NCBI GenBank assembly: GCA_019509785.1
Contig: JAEKLQ010000022.1
Location: 211,936-275,935, forward strand
From: Fibrobacterota bacterium
GTDB taxonomy: Bacteria > Fibrobacterota > Fibrobacteria > UBA11236
Reading direction: 5' to 3'
Length of the DNA: 64,000 nt
Shown piece after piece: positions 1-7,723 of this stretch. Each line of letters opens with the position of its first letter. The stretch's first letter is position 1. A program made the translations under genes and the position numbers. The notes below the pieces were generated by a model. That model had not been told where the DNA came from. It did not search any database and saw only the letters and a program-made list of their open reading frames with translations.

Positions 1-432
1 GGCTTCGCGGATCCATTGCAAATGCCACTTCTCATCTTCCATGATCAGGGCCAAGGTCTCGCGCACGGGGGCATCCAGGCCGGGCAGGCGGGCATGGCGG
101 GAATATTGGTTGATGACGCGGCGTTCGAAGATTTGGGTCAGGGCCAGCACTTCCATCAGGTTGGCGGGCATGCCCGCGGCCGCCAGGTAACGTTCCTGGT
201 ACGTCTCCTCCAGCTTGAGGGGAACGGCCCCCAGCTTCGCCAGGCAATCGGTCCATAGGCGCGCGTGCTCAGCCTCGTCGGCGAAGTGGCGGGTGAGATC
301 CATCTGGATGGATCCGGGTTTCATGGATTTGGCCAGCCGGCCGAAGAAAAGCGCGCCGGTGATCTCCGAGACCCGGTAGAAACTGAGGAGCCAGATCTGG
401 TTTTCCTTATCCTTCGCGAAGTCCTTAGCCAA
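1..432 (-). CDS. Ferritin-like diiron protein, C-terminus beyond window edge (partial)
   Basis: The minus strand stays open from position 432 to the window edge (144 codons), so the C-terminus lies outside. I start it at TTG 430-432 because a strong GGGAGGA ribosome site lies just upstream. This start overlaps the end of the phosphopantetheinyl transferase gene. The translation shows ferritin-like four-helix metal motifs: a glutamate in SEITG, then EAEH around residues 51-54, a second-helix glutamate in FERRV, and EDEKWH near residue 137. Such proteins bind two irons and act as oxygenases or oxidases, for example the MiaE-like and ferritin-like families. It is the last visible gene of the carrier-protein operon and the second diiron protein in it. 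The substrate is unknown, and a role on the carrier-bound intermediate is inference. Confidence 0.7.
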   Translation of the reverse strand, partial: MAKDFAKDKENQIWLLSFYRVSEITGALFFGRLAKSMKPGSIQMDLTRHFADEAEHARLWTDCLAKLGAVPLKLEETYQERYLAAAGMPANLMEVLALTQIFERRVINQYSRHARLPGLDAPVRETLALIMEDEKWHLQWIREA

Positions 433-1114
433 GCGTCCTCCCGGTTCCCGCCGCCAACGATAGGTGCCAACCGGCCAGGCGATGCGATACATAACGGAAT
501 TCCCGGCGCCCTAACTCGGCCCGCAAGGCGGCCCGGCCGCGGCGGGCCATCGGATCGGACAGGCGATAGTCCGCCAGGATACGCCCGCGGTTGCCCGTAT
601 CGGCCTTGAACAAGGCTTCCTTCGCGGTCCATAACCGCAGCAAAGCATCTTCGAATCCGGCGCTTTCGGGCGCAAGGCCGCGAAGGGCCAGGCGCGCGCG
701 CTCCCCGTCGGAAAGGAAGAAGCGGGCCGATTCGCTGCGCAAGGAACGCTCGGCCTCCAGGTCGACGCCCAGGCCTTGTCCGGGCGCGTCCAAGCAGGCG
801 ACGGCGACGGCCATGCCGCCGGAATGGGTCAGGGACATATCCGGGGCCGGAAAGGCCAGCCCCGCGGTATCGGGGCCCCTGTCCAGGCGCCGGAGCAGGC
901 GGCGCAAGGCGGCGCGGCCCGTGAGCCAGGAACGCCTCCGTTCCGTTCCATCCAGGTTACGGTAACGCGCGAGTTCCCCCGGGGTGAGCAGGTCCACGGA
1001 CAAAGGGGAGAAGGCCACGGCCGCGCGCACGTCCAGGCCCAAGGCGCGGCGCCATTCCCCCGCCAATCCGCCGGCCTCGAGGTAGGCGGAGATGCCGGGC
1101 AAGGTTTCAATCAT
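425..1114 (-). CDS. 4'-phosphopantetheinyl transferase
   Basis: This 229-residue protein is a Sfp/AcpT-type phosphopantetheinyl transferase. It moves the phosphopantetheine arm from CoA to a serine of a carrier protein. The family signatures are visible: SLTHSGG at 94-100, the magnesium-binding GVDLE at 116-120, and WTAKEALFKA at 162-171. The length fits the family. The ATG start overlaps the end of the upstream reductase gene by eight bases. The carrier protein four genes upstream in the same operon is the obvious substrate, so the locus supplies its own activation step. It could also serve the cell's fatty acid carrier protein. Confidence 0.92.
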   Translation of the reverse strand: MIETLPGISAYLEAGGLAGEWRRALGLDVRAAVAFSPLSVDLLTPGELARYRNLDGTERRRSWLTGRAALRRLLRRLDRGPDTAGLAFPAPDMSLTHSGGMAVAVACLDAPGQGLGVDLEAERSLRSESARFFLSDGERARLALRGLAPESAGFEDALLRLWTAKEALFKADTGNRGRILADYRLSDPMARRGRAALRAELGRREFRYVSHRLAGWHLSLAAGTGRTLG

Positions 1115-2207
1115 GGGCGGCCTCGCGGCCCCAGCGCGTGGCCACCAGGCGGGCGCAGGCGTTACGGAGGAGGGTTTCCGGATCGGGAGCGCGATAAGCG
1201 GATCCCATCAAGGCGGCCAATTTGTCATTGCGGATATCCTTATCGATGTAAAGCTGGCGCGCGAACGGTGCCACGCTGGCCACGCTCTGGCGCACGATTC
1301 CGCCCGCGAAGTTGCGCACGCCCTCGTCGAGCAAGGCGAAGGCCTCGAAGTCGGAGAAGAGGGGCGGCAGGATGCGGCGCGCGCGGAAACCGGCATCGCG
1401 GCCGAATTCGGCGAAGGCGGCATCGACCAGGCGGCCTAAGGTGAGGGATTCCCCGCGCGCATGGGAGGCGTGGTAAATGCCGCGGGGCGCGCCTTGGCGC
1501 AGTACGCAGACGGCCGCGGCGGCGGCGAAATCCCCGGTGACGAAATACAAAGGGGTTTCCGGCTTGCCGGGGACGATGGACATGAGTCCGTGGAAAAAAA
1601 GCTTGAGGGTATTGTGGAAGGCATTGTACTGGGTGACCTGGCCGAGCTCATTATCGGCGATGGCGGTGGCCAGGCGGCAGATTTTCCAGGGGAGATCCCG
1701 GTGGGCCGGCAGGAGGTTTTCGCATTCCCGTTTCGATCGTTCATAATGGTTGGCGAAGCCGTCCGCCTCGGTAAAATGGTCTTCCCCGATGGCGCCGGCC
1801 CGCAGGCCGGAGGCGTATACGCTGCTCAACAGGCAGAGGGAAGAGAGCGCCGGGCATCTTTCCGCGAAGGCCAGCAGCTTTTCCGCGCCGCGCACGTTGA
1901 CCCGATCCGCCAAAGCCGCTTCTACGTTGAACCGGATCACGGCGGCTGCGTGCACGATGCCGGCCACGGCCTTAGCATCGACTCCGACGAAAGGCTCCGG
2001 GTCCTCCAGATCGCCTGGTACGAAAGCGAAGCGCGGCGAAGGCCCTCCCAACGCGCGTTCCAGGTCTTCCCGCTTCGCGGCGGCCATGGCCCCGTCGCGA
2101 GCGCGGCTCCATAGGATAAGGGGGACATCGGTGGTCTCCGCCAAGCGGCGCGCCACGCGGGAGCCCAGGTATCCGTCCGCGCCGGTGATGAGGATGGCGC
2201 CCTTCAC
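1107..2207 (-). CDS. NAD(P)-dependent thioester-reductase-like SDR
   Basis: This is an extended short-chain dehydrogenase of 366 residues. A GTG start at 2205-2207 is chosen because it overlaps the TGA stop of the preceding gene (GTGA) and places the nucleotide-binding TGADGYLG at residues 8-15. The downstream block, with a VNVRG helix, SSVYASG and the YERSK catalytic pair followed by an E-rich helix, resembles the NAD_binding_4 (male sterility) group. That group includes thioester reductases that release carrier-bound acyl chains as aldehydes or alcohols. Because the gene lies directly after a carrier protein and its amino acid ligase, reductive release of the tethered product is an attractive role, but this is inference. 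A plain sugar epimerase-type SDR is the alternative. Confidence 0.78.
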   Translation of the reverse strand: MKGAILITGADGYLGSRVARRLAETTDVPLILWSRARDGAMAAAKREDLERALGGPSPRFAFVPGDLEDPEPFVGVDAKAVAGIVHAAAVIRFNVEAALADRVNVRGAEKLLAFAERCPALSSLCLLSSVYASGLRAGAIGEDHFTEADGFANHYERSKRECENLLPAHRDLPWKICRLATAIADNELGQVTQYNAFHNTLKLFFHGLMSIVPGKPETPLYFVTGDFAAAAAVCVLRQGAPRGIYHASHARGESLTLGRLVDAAFAEFGRDAGFRARRILPPLFSDFEAFALLDEGVRNFAGGIVRQSVASVAPFARQLYIDKDIRNDKLAALMGSAYRAPDPETLLRNACARLVATRWGREAAHD

Positions 2208-3178
2208 GATTCCGCCTGGGGCAAAGGCCAACGGGAAGGTTCGCTTCCGAAGGCTTCCAGAAAAGCGTAGATCCAACGTTCCAAACCGAAGGCGACGCAT
2301 CCGGAGTAGGCGTCCTCCCCGGCGCGTTTGATCCCGAAGGCTTCGCCGAAATAATTGCGGTGGAAGTTGATGGAACCGATGGCCAAAGGCTCTGAGAGGG
2401 CGGATTGGCCGGATGCGGATGCGGCGGCGCCATGGCCGGGAGCGGCTGCGGGGCCACTGCCGGCGATGCCGGTTGCGGCGGTAGGCCCGCGATAAACCAT
2501 CTCATGTTTGACCGGATCCAATTTTTGCAGCAGGTACTTGGGATTGGCCTTGGGGTTGAAGAAAGGATCGGTCGCCGTTTCCCAGGCGATGGGCAAGCCG
2601 ATGGAGGCGAAATAGGCTTCCAGCTTTTCCCGGTAGCGTTGCAGGAAATCCTTCACCTCGTCCGCCGTGCCCAGGCAGACGATTTCGCGCATGGAGAAAT
2701 TCCATTGCCGCCGCAACGGCAGGTAATGGGTTTCGCGACGGAAGCAGGCCGCGCGGGTGGTGAGATAGAGGGGCGCATCCAAGGAGCTTCCTTGGAGCAA
2801 GGCGTAGAAATGGTAGCAGGCCGCGGGCGTGAGCGCCTCGCGTACGGGCGCGGCGGCGGCCAACCGGATGCTGCCGTCGTTGCGAAAAGGTTCCCCTTGA
2901 GCGAAAGCGGAGAGGTTGGATGGATCGGGATCCAGGGTAACCGGGAAGGTAACCAGGTGCGGGAAGGAACGGAAATAATCCAGGCGCGCCAGGTCCCGGG
3001 CGGCGATGAAGGCCGGGAAGCGATGGGCTTCGGCGCCACACTCCGCGGCCCAGGCCTGGAACAAGGCGTCGAGGCGGCGGAACAGACGCAAGGGCGCGCC
3101 GCTCAAGGATGTCTGGCCGGAGGGATGCCAACGGAGGCCCGGCAGCTTCTCCGGATCGAATCGGGGGACGGCTTCCAT
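2204..3178 (-). CDS. Amino acid:[carrier protein] ligase (SerRS-like class II fold)
   Basis: This 324-residue protein resembles the amino acid:carrier protein ligases, homologues of the archaeal-type seryl-tRNA synthetase core that lack the tRNA-binding domain. They activate a small amino acid with ATP and load it onto the phosphopantetheine of a carrier protein. Class II motif 2 is visible as CFRRET at 145-150 with SMREIVCLG at 162-170, and motif 3 as GLERW at 298-302. Cys121, Glu165 and Cys294 fit the family's Cys-Glu-Cys zinc site. A roughly 28-residue Ala/Gly/Ser-rich insertion (about 235-262) interrupts the core before motif 3. The gene starts at an ATG overlapping the carrier protein stop (TGATG), the classic neighbour for this family. 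The amino acid specificity cannot be read by eye. Confidence 0.85.
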   Translation of the reverse strand: MEAVPRFDPEKLPGLRWHPSGQTSLSGAPLRLFRRLDALFQAWAAECGAEAHRFPAFIAARDLARLDYFRSFPHLVTFPVTLDPDPSNLSAFAQGEPFRNDGSIRLAAAAPVREALTPAACYHFYALLQGSSLDAPLYLTTRAACFRRETHYLPLRRQWNFSMREIVCLGTADEVKDFLQRYREKLEAYFASIGLPIAWETATDPFFNPKANPKYLLQKLDPVKHEMVYRGPTAATGIAGSGPAAAPGHGAAASASGQSALSEPLAIGSINFHRNYFGEAFGIKRAGEDAYSGCVAFGLERWIYAFLEAFGSEPSRWPLPQAES

Positions 3179-3489
3179 CAGACGTTTCCGTTCCCGCCGA
3201 ACGGACCGGGTTCGGCGCCGGGATCGATCCCCGCGCGGGTACCCCAGAAGGCGGCATAGATGGACGCGACGTCCTTGAAGGCCCCCGGCTTGAGGCGTTC
3301 CACGTCGATGGGAGCGCCTGTCAGGCTTTCCAATTCCAGGATCAGATCCATGACTTGCAGGGAGGTGATGATGCGCCGTTCGAGGATGTGGGTATCGTCG
3401 GCGATGTCGGAGGCGGATACCTTGCCGGACAGGCGCGCGATGCGTTCCCGCAAGGCGTCCTTGACGTCCTTCATGAGTTGCGGACGCAT
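3178..3489 (-). CDS. Dedicated acyl/aminoacyl carrier protein
   Basis: This 103-residue protein has the helical layout of a carrier protein. The serine in ITSLQ (Ser43) sits at the phosphopantetheine site, at the start of helix 2 (VMDLILELE). The canonical Asp before that serine is replaced by threonine, as often seen in carrier proteins paired with amino acid:carrier protein ligases. The C-terminus has a Gly/Pro-rich tail. ATG at 3487-3489 overlaps the radical SAM stop (TGATG), and the ligase start overlaps this gene's stop in the same way. The three genes are therefore translationally coupled. It is probably charged by the next gene and activated by the transferase at 425-1114. Confidence 0.88.
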   Translation of the reverse strand: MRPQLMKDVKDALRERIARLSGKVSASDIADDTHILERRIITSLQVMDLILELESLTGAPIDVERLKPGAFKDVASIYAAFWGTRAGIDPGAEPGPFGGNGNV

Positions 3490-4505
3490 CAGAACCAGCC
3501 GTCCTTCCACAGGGAGCAATCGCGGCAAGCCGGGCTCTTGTCGTACTGGCGCAGGCTCACCACGCGGCGGATCTCGCGCATGCGTTCCCCGTTCCACAAT
3601 TCGGCGAGGGTATGCGTCTTCACGTTGCCGATGATCTCCTTGCGCGCCCAATCATGCACGCACATCAGCACGTCGCCGTTATGCAGGATGTTGGCCGTGG
3701 AGAAGGGGATGGGGCAATGGCCCATCCACTTGCGGAACGCGTAGCGGCCGGCCTTGTGGGCCCAGGACAGTTCGCTTTCGGATACGCGCATGTCCCGATC
3801 GAATTCCTCCATCGCACCGGTGCGGTTGTTGGCGGTATACACGAAGACGGGCACGCCGCGGGCGGCCCATTTCCTGCGGAAGGCGTCCACCTCGGGCATA
3901 TTGTCCTTCAGGCGGATCAGGCGAACGAACACCCGCGTCCCGGGCAGATCGGCGTTGAGCACGCGGTCCACGCCCGCCATCACCCGTTCGTAGTCCAGGC
4001 CGACGCGTACCTTCTTATAGACCTCGGGGCTGATGGCGTCCAGGCTGACGTCCAGCACGTCCAGGCCGCTCTGCTTGATCTTGGCGATGTTGCGGTCGTC
4101 CAGGAAAGCCCCGTTCGTCACCAGTTCCACCGTCACCTTTCCCTTGGTCTTCTCCTTGAAGTTCCGGATCTTGTCGAAGATGTGCGGATCGAGGAAGGGT
4201 TCGTTTTGCAGCATGGGCACGAAGGTGTCCACCTCCGGATGTTCCGCGATCTCGTCGGTGATCTTGTCGAACAGCCCGACCTCCATCCGGCCGCTGGGGA
4301 ACACGTCCTTGAAGACGGGATACGGGCACATTTTGCAGGCGGCCTGGCAGGCGTTCACCGTCTGCAATTGGATGCCCATCGGGAAAGGCAGCTTGGCCAT
4401 GTCCCGGCTCGGGGAATACTGATTGTTAGCCCACCGCATCTTGCCGTACAAGCGCCACTGGTATCGCAGCTTTCCCATCTTCTTGATCTTGGGGGTGGCT
4501 TCCAT
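3489..4505 (-). CDS. Radical SAM/SPASM domain enzyme
   Basis: This 338-residue radical SAM enzyme has the cluster motif as Cys53, Cys57 and Cys60 (CxxxCxxC). A C-terminal SPASM-like region follows, with GHCPIP, a CVHDW segment, an IGN turn, LAELWN and a closing CRDC, which would bind a second iron-sulfur cluster. Such enzymes use a 5'-deoxyadenosyl radical to modify peptides, amino acids or cofactors. The start is ATG 4503-4505, preceded by AAAGGA, which gives a 40-base gap to the GNAT gene. This is the only clear gap inside the operon. No precursor peptide is apparent beside it, so the carrier-bound amino acid is a plausible substrate. That assignment is inference. Confidence 0.85.
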   Translation of the reverse strand: MEATPKIKKMGKLRYQWRLYGKMRWANNQYSPSRDMAKLPFPMGIQLQTVNACQAACKMCPYPVFKDVFPSGRMEVGLFDKITDEIAEHPEVDTFVPMLQNEPFLDPHIFDKIRNFKEKTKGKVTVELVTNGAFLDDRNIAKIKQSGLDVLDVSLDAISPEVYKKVRVGLDYERVMAGVDRVLNADLPGTRVFVRLIRLKDNMPEVDAFRRKWAARGVPVFVYTANNRTGAMEEFDRDMRVSESELSWAHKAGRYAFRKWMGHCPIPFSTANILHNGDVLMCVHDWARKEIIGNVKTHTLAELWNGERMREIRRVVSLRQYDKSPACRDCSLWKDGWF

Positions 4506-4545
4506 CGGTTTCCTTTGCGGTCCGCGTCCTGGTGAACCGCGGCTT

Positions 4546-5688
4546 TCAGACCAAGGCGGTTTCGAAGTGCAAGGGTAGGACGTCCAGGGCCGGCCCATGG
4601 TAACGGCCCGCGGGCGTGGTCACCAGCGCATCGATGTCGGTGGGCTGGGCCATGAGGCCGCGGAAGGCGGCGCTGAGCGGGTCTTTCTTGTCCAGGCCCA
4701 CGGAAAGGAACGCGTAGCCGCGGCCGCGGGAGGCGTTATAAGCCTCGATGACCAGGGCCCGCAACACGTTGGCGCGGCCGTCAGCCACGCAGACGTTGAC
4801 GGCGGTGAGATAACGCAAGGCCCCGCCCGGCGGCGGCAGGGGCGCGGCGCGTAGGAACGGGGCCGCGAGGTTGAAACCCGCGCGGAAGAGCTTGAGGTTG
4901 CGGGAGTAGCGCACCACGCGCATTTGCTTGAAGGACTCCTGATCCCAGAAGGCGACGAAGCCCAACAAGCGGCCGCGGCCATCGCGCGCGAGCAGGTAGT
5001 CTTCCCAATCCAGGCCGGGGGCCATTTCCACCCAGGCGGCCAGGCTTTCCGGGGAGAACACGGGGGCGAATTGGCGGCCGGGCGCGACCCGTCGCCAAAG
5101 CTCCGCCATCTCTTCGCAGTCCGCTCGCGTGGCGCGCCGGATGGAGGCGCCGGTGGCCGTAGGAGGGTTCCGCTTCCAGAGCAGGCTCACGTTATGGGCC
5201 CGCAGGGTCGCGAAGCGCGTCAGCTCCGGCATTCCCCGCGGTCCTTCGGCGCGGCGGGCCATCGGCGCATTGCCCCCCAGCACGGTCATGACCGTGGGTA
5301 CGTCATCGCCGCCGCGTTCGCGGCAATACCCGCGGATGAATCCCGATAGCGCGTCCGCGGCGCCGGACCCGCGTCGGTCGGGATGCACCTTGAGATCGCT
5401 GACGTACATGACGCGGGTCTCGGCACCGAACAGGTAAGCGAGACGCTCGGCCCCGGCCATGCAGCCCGCCAGGCCGCCGCCGGGCGCGTCCGCCACGGCC
5501 AACCGGAAGTCCTTGCCTTCCATGCGGTTCAAGGCGAAGAAATCCGGCGAGCGATCCACCCGCAGGCCGATGTCCCCTTCCATGGTGCATGCGGCCGACA
5601 GATCGATGAGGGCCTGATTGTCCTCCGGGGCCGCGAGGCGCGGCCGCCAGGCGGCGCGTTCCGCCGCGCTTCCTTCCGCTTTCATCAT
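4546..5688 (-). CDS. Tandem GNAT-family acyltransferase-like protein
   Basis: This 380-residue protein appears to hold two GNAT folds. The N-terminal half contains a clear acyl-CoA-binding motif A, with VSDLKVHPDRRGSGA near residues 95-110. The C-terminal half, from about 180, repeats the fold in weaker form. GNAT proteins transfer acyl groups from CoA, or rarely from a carrier protein, to amines. The start overlaps the DUF3419 stop by four bases (ATGA), placing it firmly in the operon. It may cap or acylate an amine of the product. The acceptor is unknown. Confidence 0.75.
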   Translation of the reverse strand: MMKAEGSAAERAAWRPRLAAPEDNQALIDLSAACTMEGDIGLRVDRSPDFFALNRMEGKDFRLAVADAPGGGLAGCMAGAERLAYLFGAETRVMYVSDLKVHPDRRGSGAADALSGFIRGYCRERGGDDVPTVMTVLGGNAPMARRAEGPRGMPELTRFATLRAHNVSLLWKRNPPTATGASIRRATRADCEEMAELWRRVAPGRQFAPVFSPESLAAWVEMAPGLDWEDYLLARDGRGRLLGFVAFWDQESFKQMRVVRYSRNLKLFRAGFNLAAPFLRAAPLPPPGGALRYLTAVNVCVADGRANVLRALVIEAYNASRGRGYAFLSVGLDKKDPLSAAFRGLMAQPTDIDALVTTPAGRYHGPALDVLPLHFETALV

Positions 5689-6809
5689 GCCTCCTTACGG
5701 ATGCGGCAAAAGGCGAAACGGCTCTGCATCAGGCTGCGATCTTTCTTGATCAGCTCGTCCCCGGCGGGGTCGAGGGGGAAGTGGGCCGCGAGGCGGGCGG
5801 GTAGGTCCGTCCAGCCAACGAAGTTGCGGAAGCAGAGGATCGCGCCGGGCTTGGCGGTGCGTAGGATTTCCGCGAACAGATCTTCCAGCATGGCCGCATC
5901 GTGCCACTCCCCGATATTGGAGAGCGAGAAGCCGTCCAGGCTGGAGGCTGCTTGGGCGCGCAGGTATTCGGTGAAAGTGGCGTCGACCAGCAGCAGGCGC
6001 TCGGCGGACCCCGCCGCGGCCGCGCCCCCGTCCTCGAGATAGGGGGGTAACGCGCCGGGTACGGAGGGATCGTAGCGTCCCAGCACCAGGAAGTGCAGGA
6101 AATAATTGGCGCGCGCGGGTCGGTGGCGCAGGGTGCGTTCGAACAGCCCGCGGAAATGCCGCGAGAAGCTGGGGTTTTCCACGTTGGCGAAAAATCCCGG
6201 ATGGTATGCGCGATTGAAGACCGCGCGATTCAGCAACAGGGAGAACAGGAGGCGCCAACGGGGCGTGTCCCATTCCCTTTCGAAAAAGCGGATTTGCGAT
6301 TCCAGATCCCCATAGGCCAGCAGCCTCCGCATGCGGGATTGCGGATGGATGAGCAAGCGCACGACGCCCACGATGGCGCGCAGGAACTTTTCCGTGACAC
6401 CGGCGGCGAGGACCCCGTCGGCCACGGCTTTCCGGCGCGCGTCCCAATAAGCGCGGGCGCCGGGGGAGAGCGCATCGCCCAGAACGGCATAGGCGCGGGC
6501 GCGTTCGGCCGCGGAGGCGGGCACGGCGCCCAGGAAGGCGCGGGCATCGCCGGGAGATAAGCGGCGCAGGGCGGCGGATTTCAATTCCACCAGATGGTTC
6601 TGGGAACGGTTCAGATCGATGGCGGCCACGTGGCCGGCGCCGCGGGCCAGCAGGGACAGGGCCGTGCAACCTCCCGAAGAGACCACTGCATAGCGCCCGC
6701 CGGAATGCGGACGCAGGACTTCCAATTCCAGGAGCGGATCTTCGCGCACTTGGGCGAAGAAAAGGCGGTCGTCCCGGGGGGTACCGTGGGCGATACGTTC
6801 GGGATTCAT
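5685..6809 (-). CDS. DUF3419/BtaA-like SAM 3-amino-3-carboxypropyl transferase
   Basis: This 374-residue protein matches the DUF3419 family, whose best known member BtaA transfers the 3-amino-3-carboxypropyl group of SAM to diacylglycerol in betaine lipid synthesis. Visible features are FFAQVREDPLLELE near residues 17-30, the SAM-binding SSGGCTALSLL at 44-54 and IDLNRSQNHLVELK at 64-77. ATG 6807-6809 overlaps the stop of the diiron gene (ATGA). No BtaB-type methyltransferase lies nearby, so betaine lipid synthesis is not supported here. A carrier-bound or free amine, alcohol or thiol acceptor is possible. The family assignment is good, but the acceptor is speculation. Confidence 0.8.
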   Translation of the reverse strand: MNPERIAHGTPRDDRLFFAQVREDPLLELEVLRPHSGGRYAVVSSGGCTALSLLARGAGHVAAIDLNRSQNHLVELKSAALRRLSPGDARAFLGAVPASAAERARAYAVLGDALSPGARAYWDARRKAVADGVLAAGVTEKFLRAIVGVVRLLIHPQSRMRRLLAYGDLESQIRFFEREWDTPRWRLLFSLLLNRAVFNRAYHPGFFANVENPSFSRHFRGLFERTLRHRPARANYFLHFLVLGRYDPSVPGALPPYLEDGGAAAAGSAERLLLVDATFTEYLRAQAASSLDGFSLSNIGEWHDAAMLEDLFAEILRTAKPGAILCFRNFVGWTDLPARLAAHFPLDPAGDELIKKDRSLMQSRFAFCRIRKEA

Positions 6810-7723
6810 GCGGCCCCCGCGGCCAGCATGCCGTGGCGGCGCAGGAATTCCAGGCAGGGGCCCGCGATGGCGGACCGCCGCGCGGCCGCGGCGGGATGGT
6901 CGAAGGCTTGGTTGCGCAAGGCCAAGGCGTCCCCGGGCAGGCCCGCGTCCGCGTAGGCGCGGGGGTTGTAATATTCCTTCCAGACGGATTCCAGGTAACC
7001 TAGAAGGTACCCTTGCACGCGATCCCGGGCCGCGGCATCCCAAGCGGGCGCATGCTTGGCGAACAGGTCCCGCGCGACCCGGCGGCCGAATGCCAGATGC
7101 CGCGCTTCGTCCCGATGGTGCAGGGAATGGATGCGGCGGGCCAGGGGGTGGAGGCGTTCGTCCCGGGCGCAACGCGCGTTGTAGGCGTCCACGATCTCCT
7201 CGAAGATCATCACCTTGGCGAAAAAGAGGAAGTCCACTTCGCCCTCGGCCGCGTTCTCGACGGGGAGGAGGGCCATCTTCTTGTCGGGATAGATGCCGCC
7301 GGCATAGCGGCGGCAGAAGCCCCCGAACCAACCCATATGGCGGTTCTCTTCCTCCAGGAAATGGTGCAGGTAGGCATCGTGGCCCGGCAGCGCGCGGGTG
7401 GGGGACGTCGTCCCGATGCGGTCGATGGCGGGGCCGCGATCGCCGCGGTACAGGCGTAGGGCCAAGCCCGCCACCAGGGATTTCTCCCCGTGCACGTTGA
7501 GGCTGAAGAAGTTGACGGCCTCGAAGAAGCTCAGGCGCTTGCGCGCGCCTTCGTCCAGGGCCTCATAGGCCGGCGTACCGTATAGGGACAACAGCTCCGG
7601 GGACAAAAACCAAGCTTCCCGATCCAGGACCGCGGGCCAATCGATGGCGTATTCCCCCGCCTGGGCTTCCGATGCCTCGCACAGTCGCGCGAGGGTCCTT
7701 TCCCAATTTTCCTCGCTGCTCAT
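6806..7723 (-). CDS. AurF-like diiron oxygenase
   Basis: This 305-residue helical protein carries a ligand pattern that fits the AurF/CmlI family of diiron N-oxygenases. The candidate ligands are Glu80, Glu126 with His129 (ExxH), Glu175, and His202-x3-Glu206-x2-His209. AurF oxidises an aryl amine to a nitro group, and relatives oxidise other amines or hydroxylate carrier-bound amino acids. The start at ATG 7721-7723 overlaps the upstream stop (ATGA) and is preferred over an in-frame codon twelve residues upstream. Within an operon built around an aminoacyl carrier protein, oxidation of an amine is a reasonable guess. The substrate is unknown. Confidence 0.78.
   Translation of the reverse strand: MSSEENWERTLARLCEASEAQAGEYAIDWPAVLDREAWFLSPELLSLYGTPAYEALDEGARKRLSFFEAVNFFSLNVHGEKSLVAGLALRLYRGDRGPAIDRIGTTSPTRALPGHDAYLHHFLEEENRHMGWFGGFCRRYAGGIYPDKKMALLPVENAAEGEVDFLFFAKVMIFEEIVDAYNARCARDERLHPLARRIHSLHHRDEARHLAFGRRVARDLFAKHAPAWDAAARDRVQGYLLGYLESVWKEYYNPRAYADAGLPGDALALRNQAFDHPAAAARRSAIAGPCLEFLRRHGMLAAGAA

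Noticed and set aside
5685..7331. Long open frames extending upstream of the DUF3419 start
   Set aside because: The extension reads through the diiron gene in another frame and lacks the family pattern before the ATG at 6807-6809; it is a GC-rich shadow.
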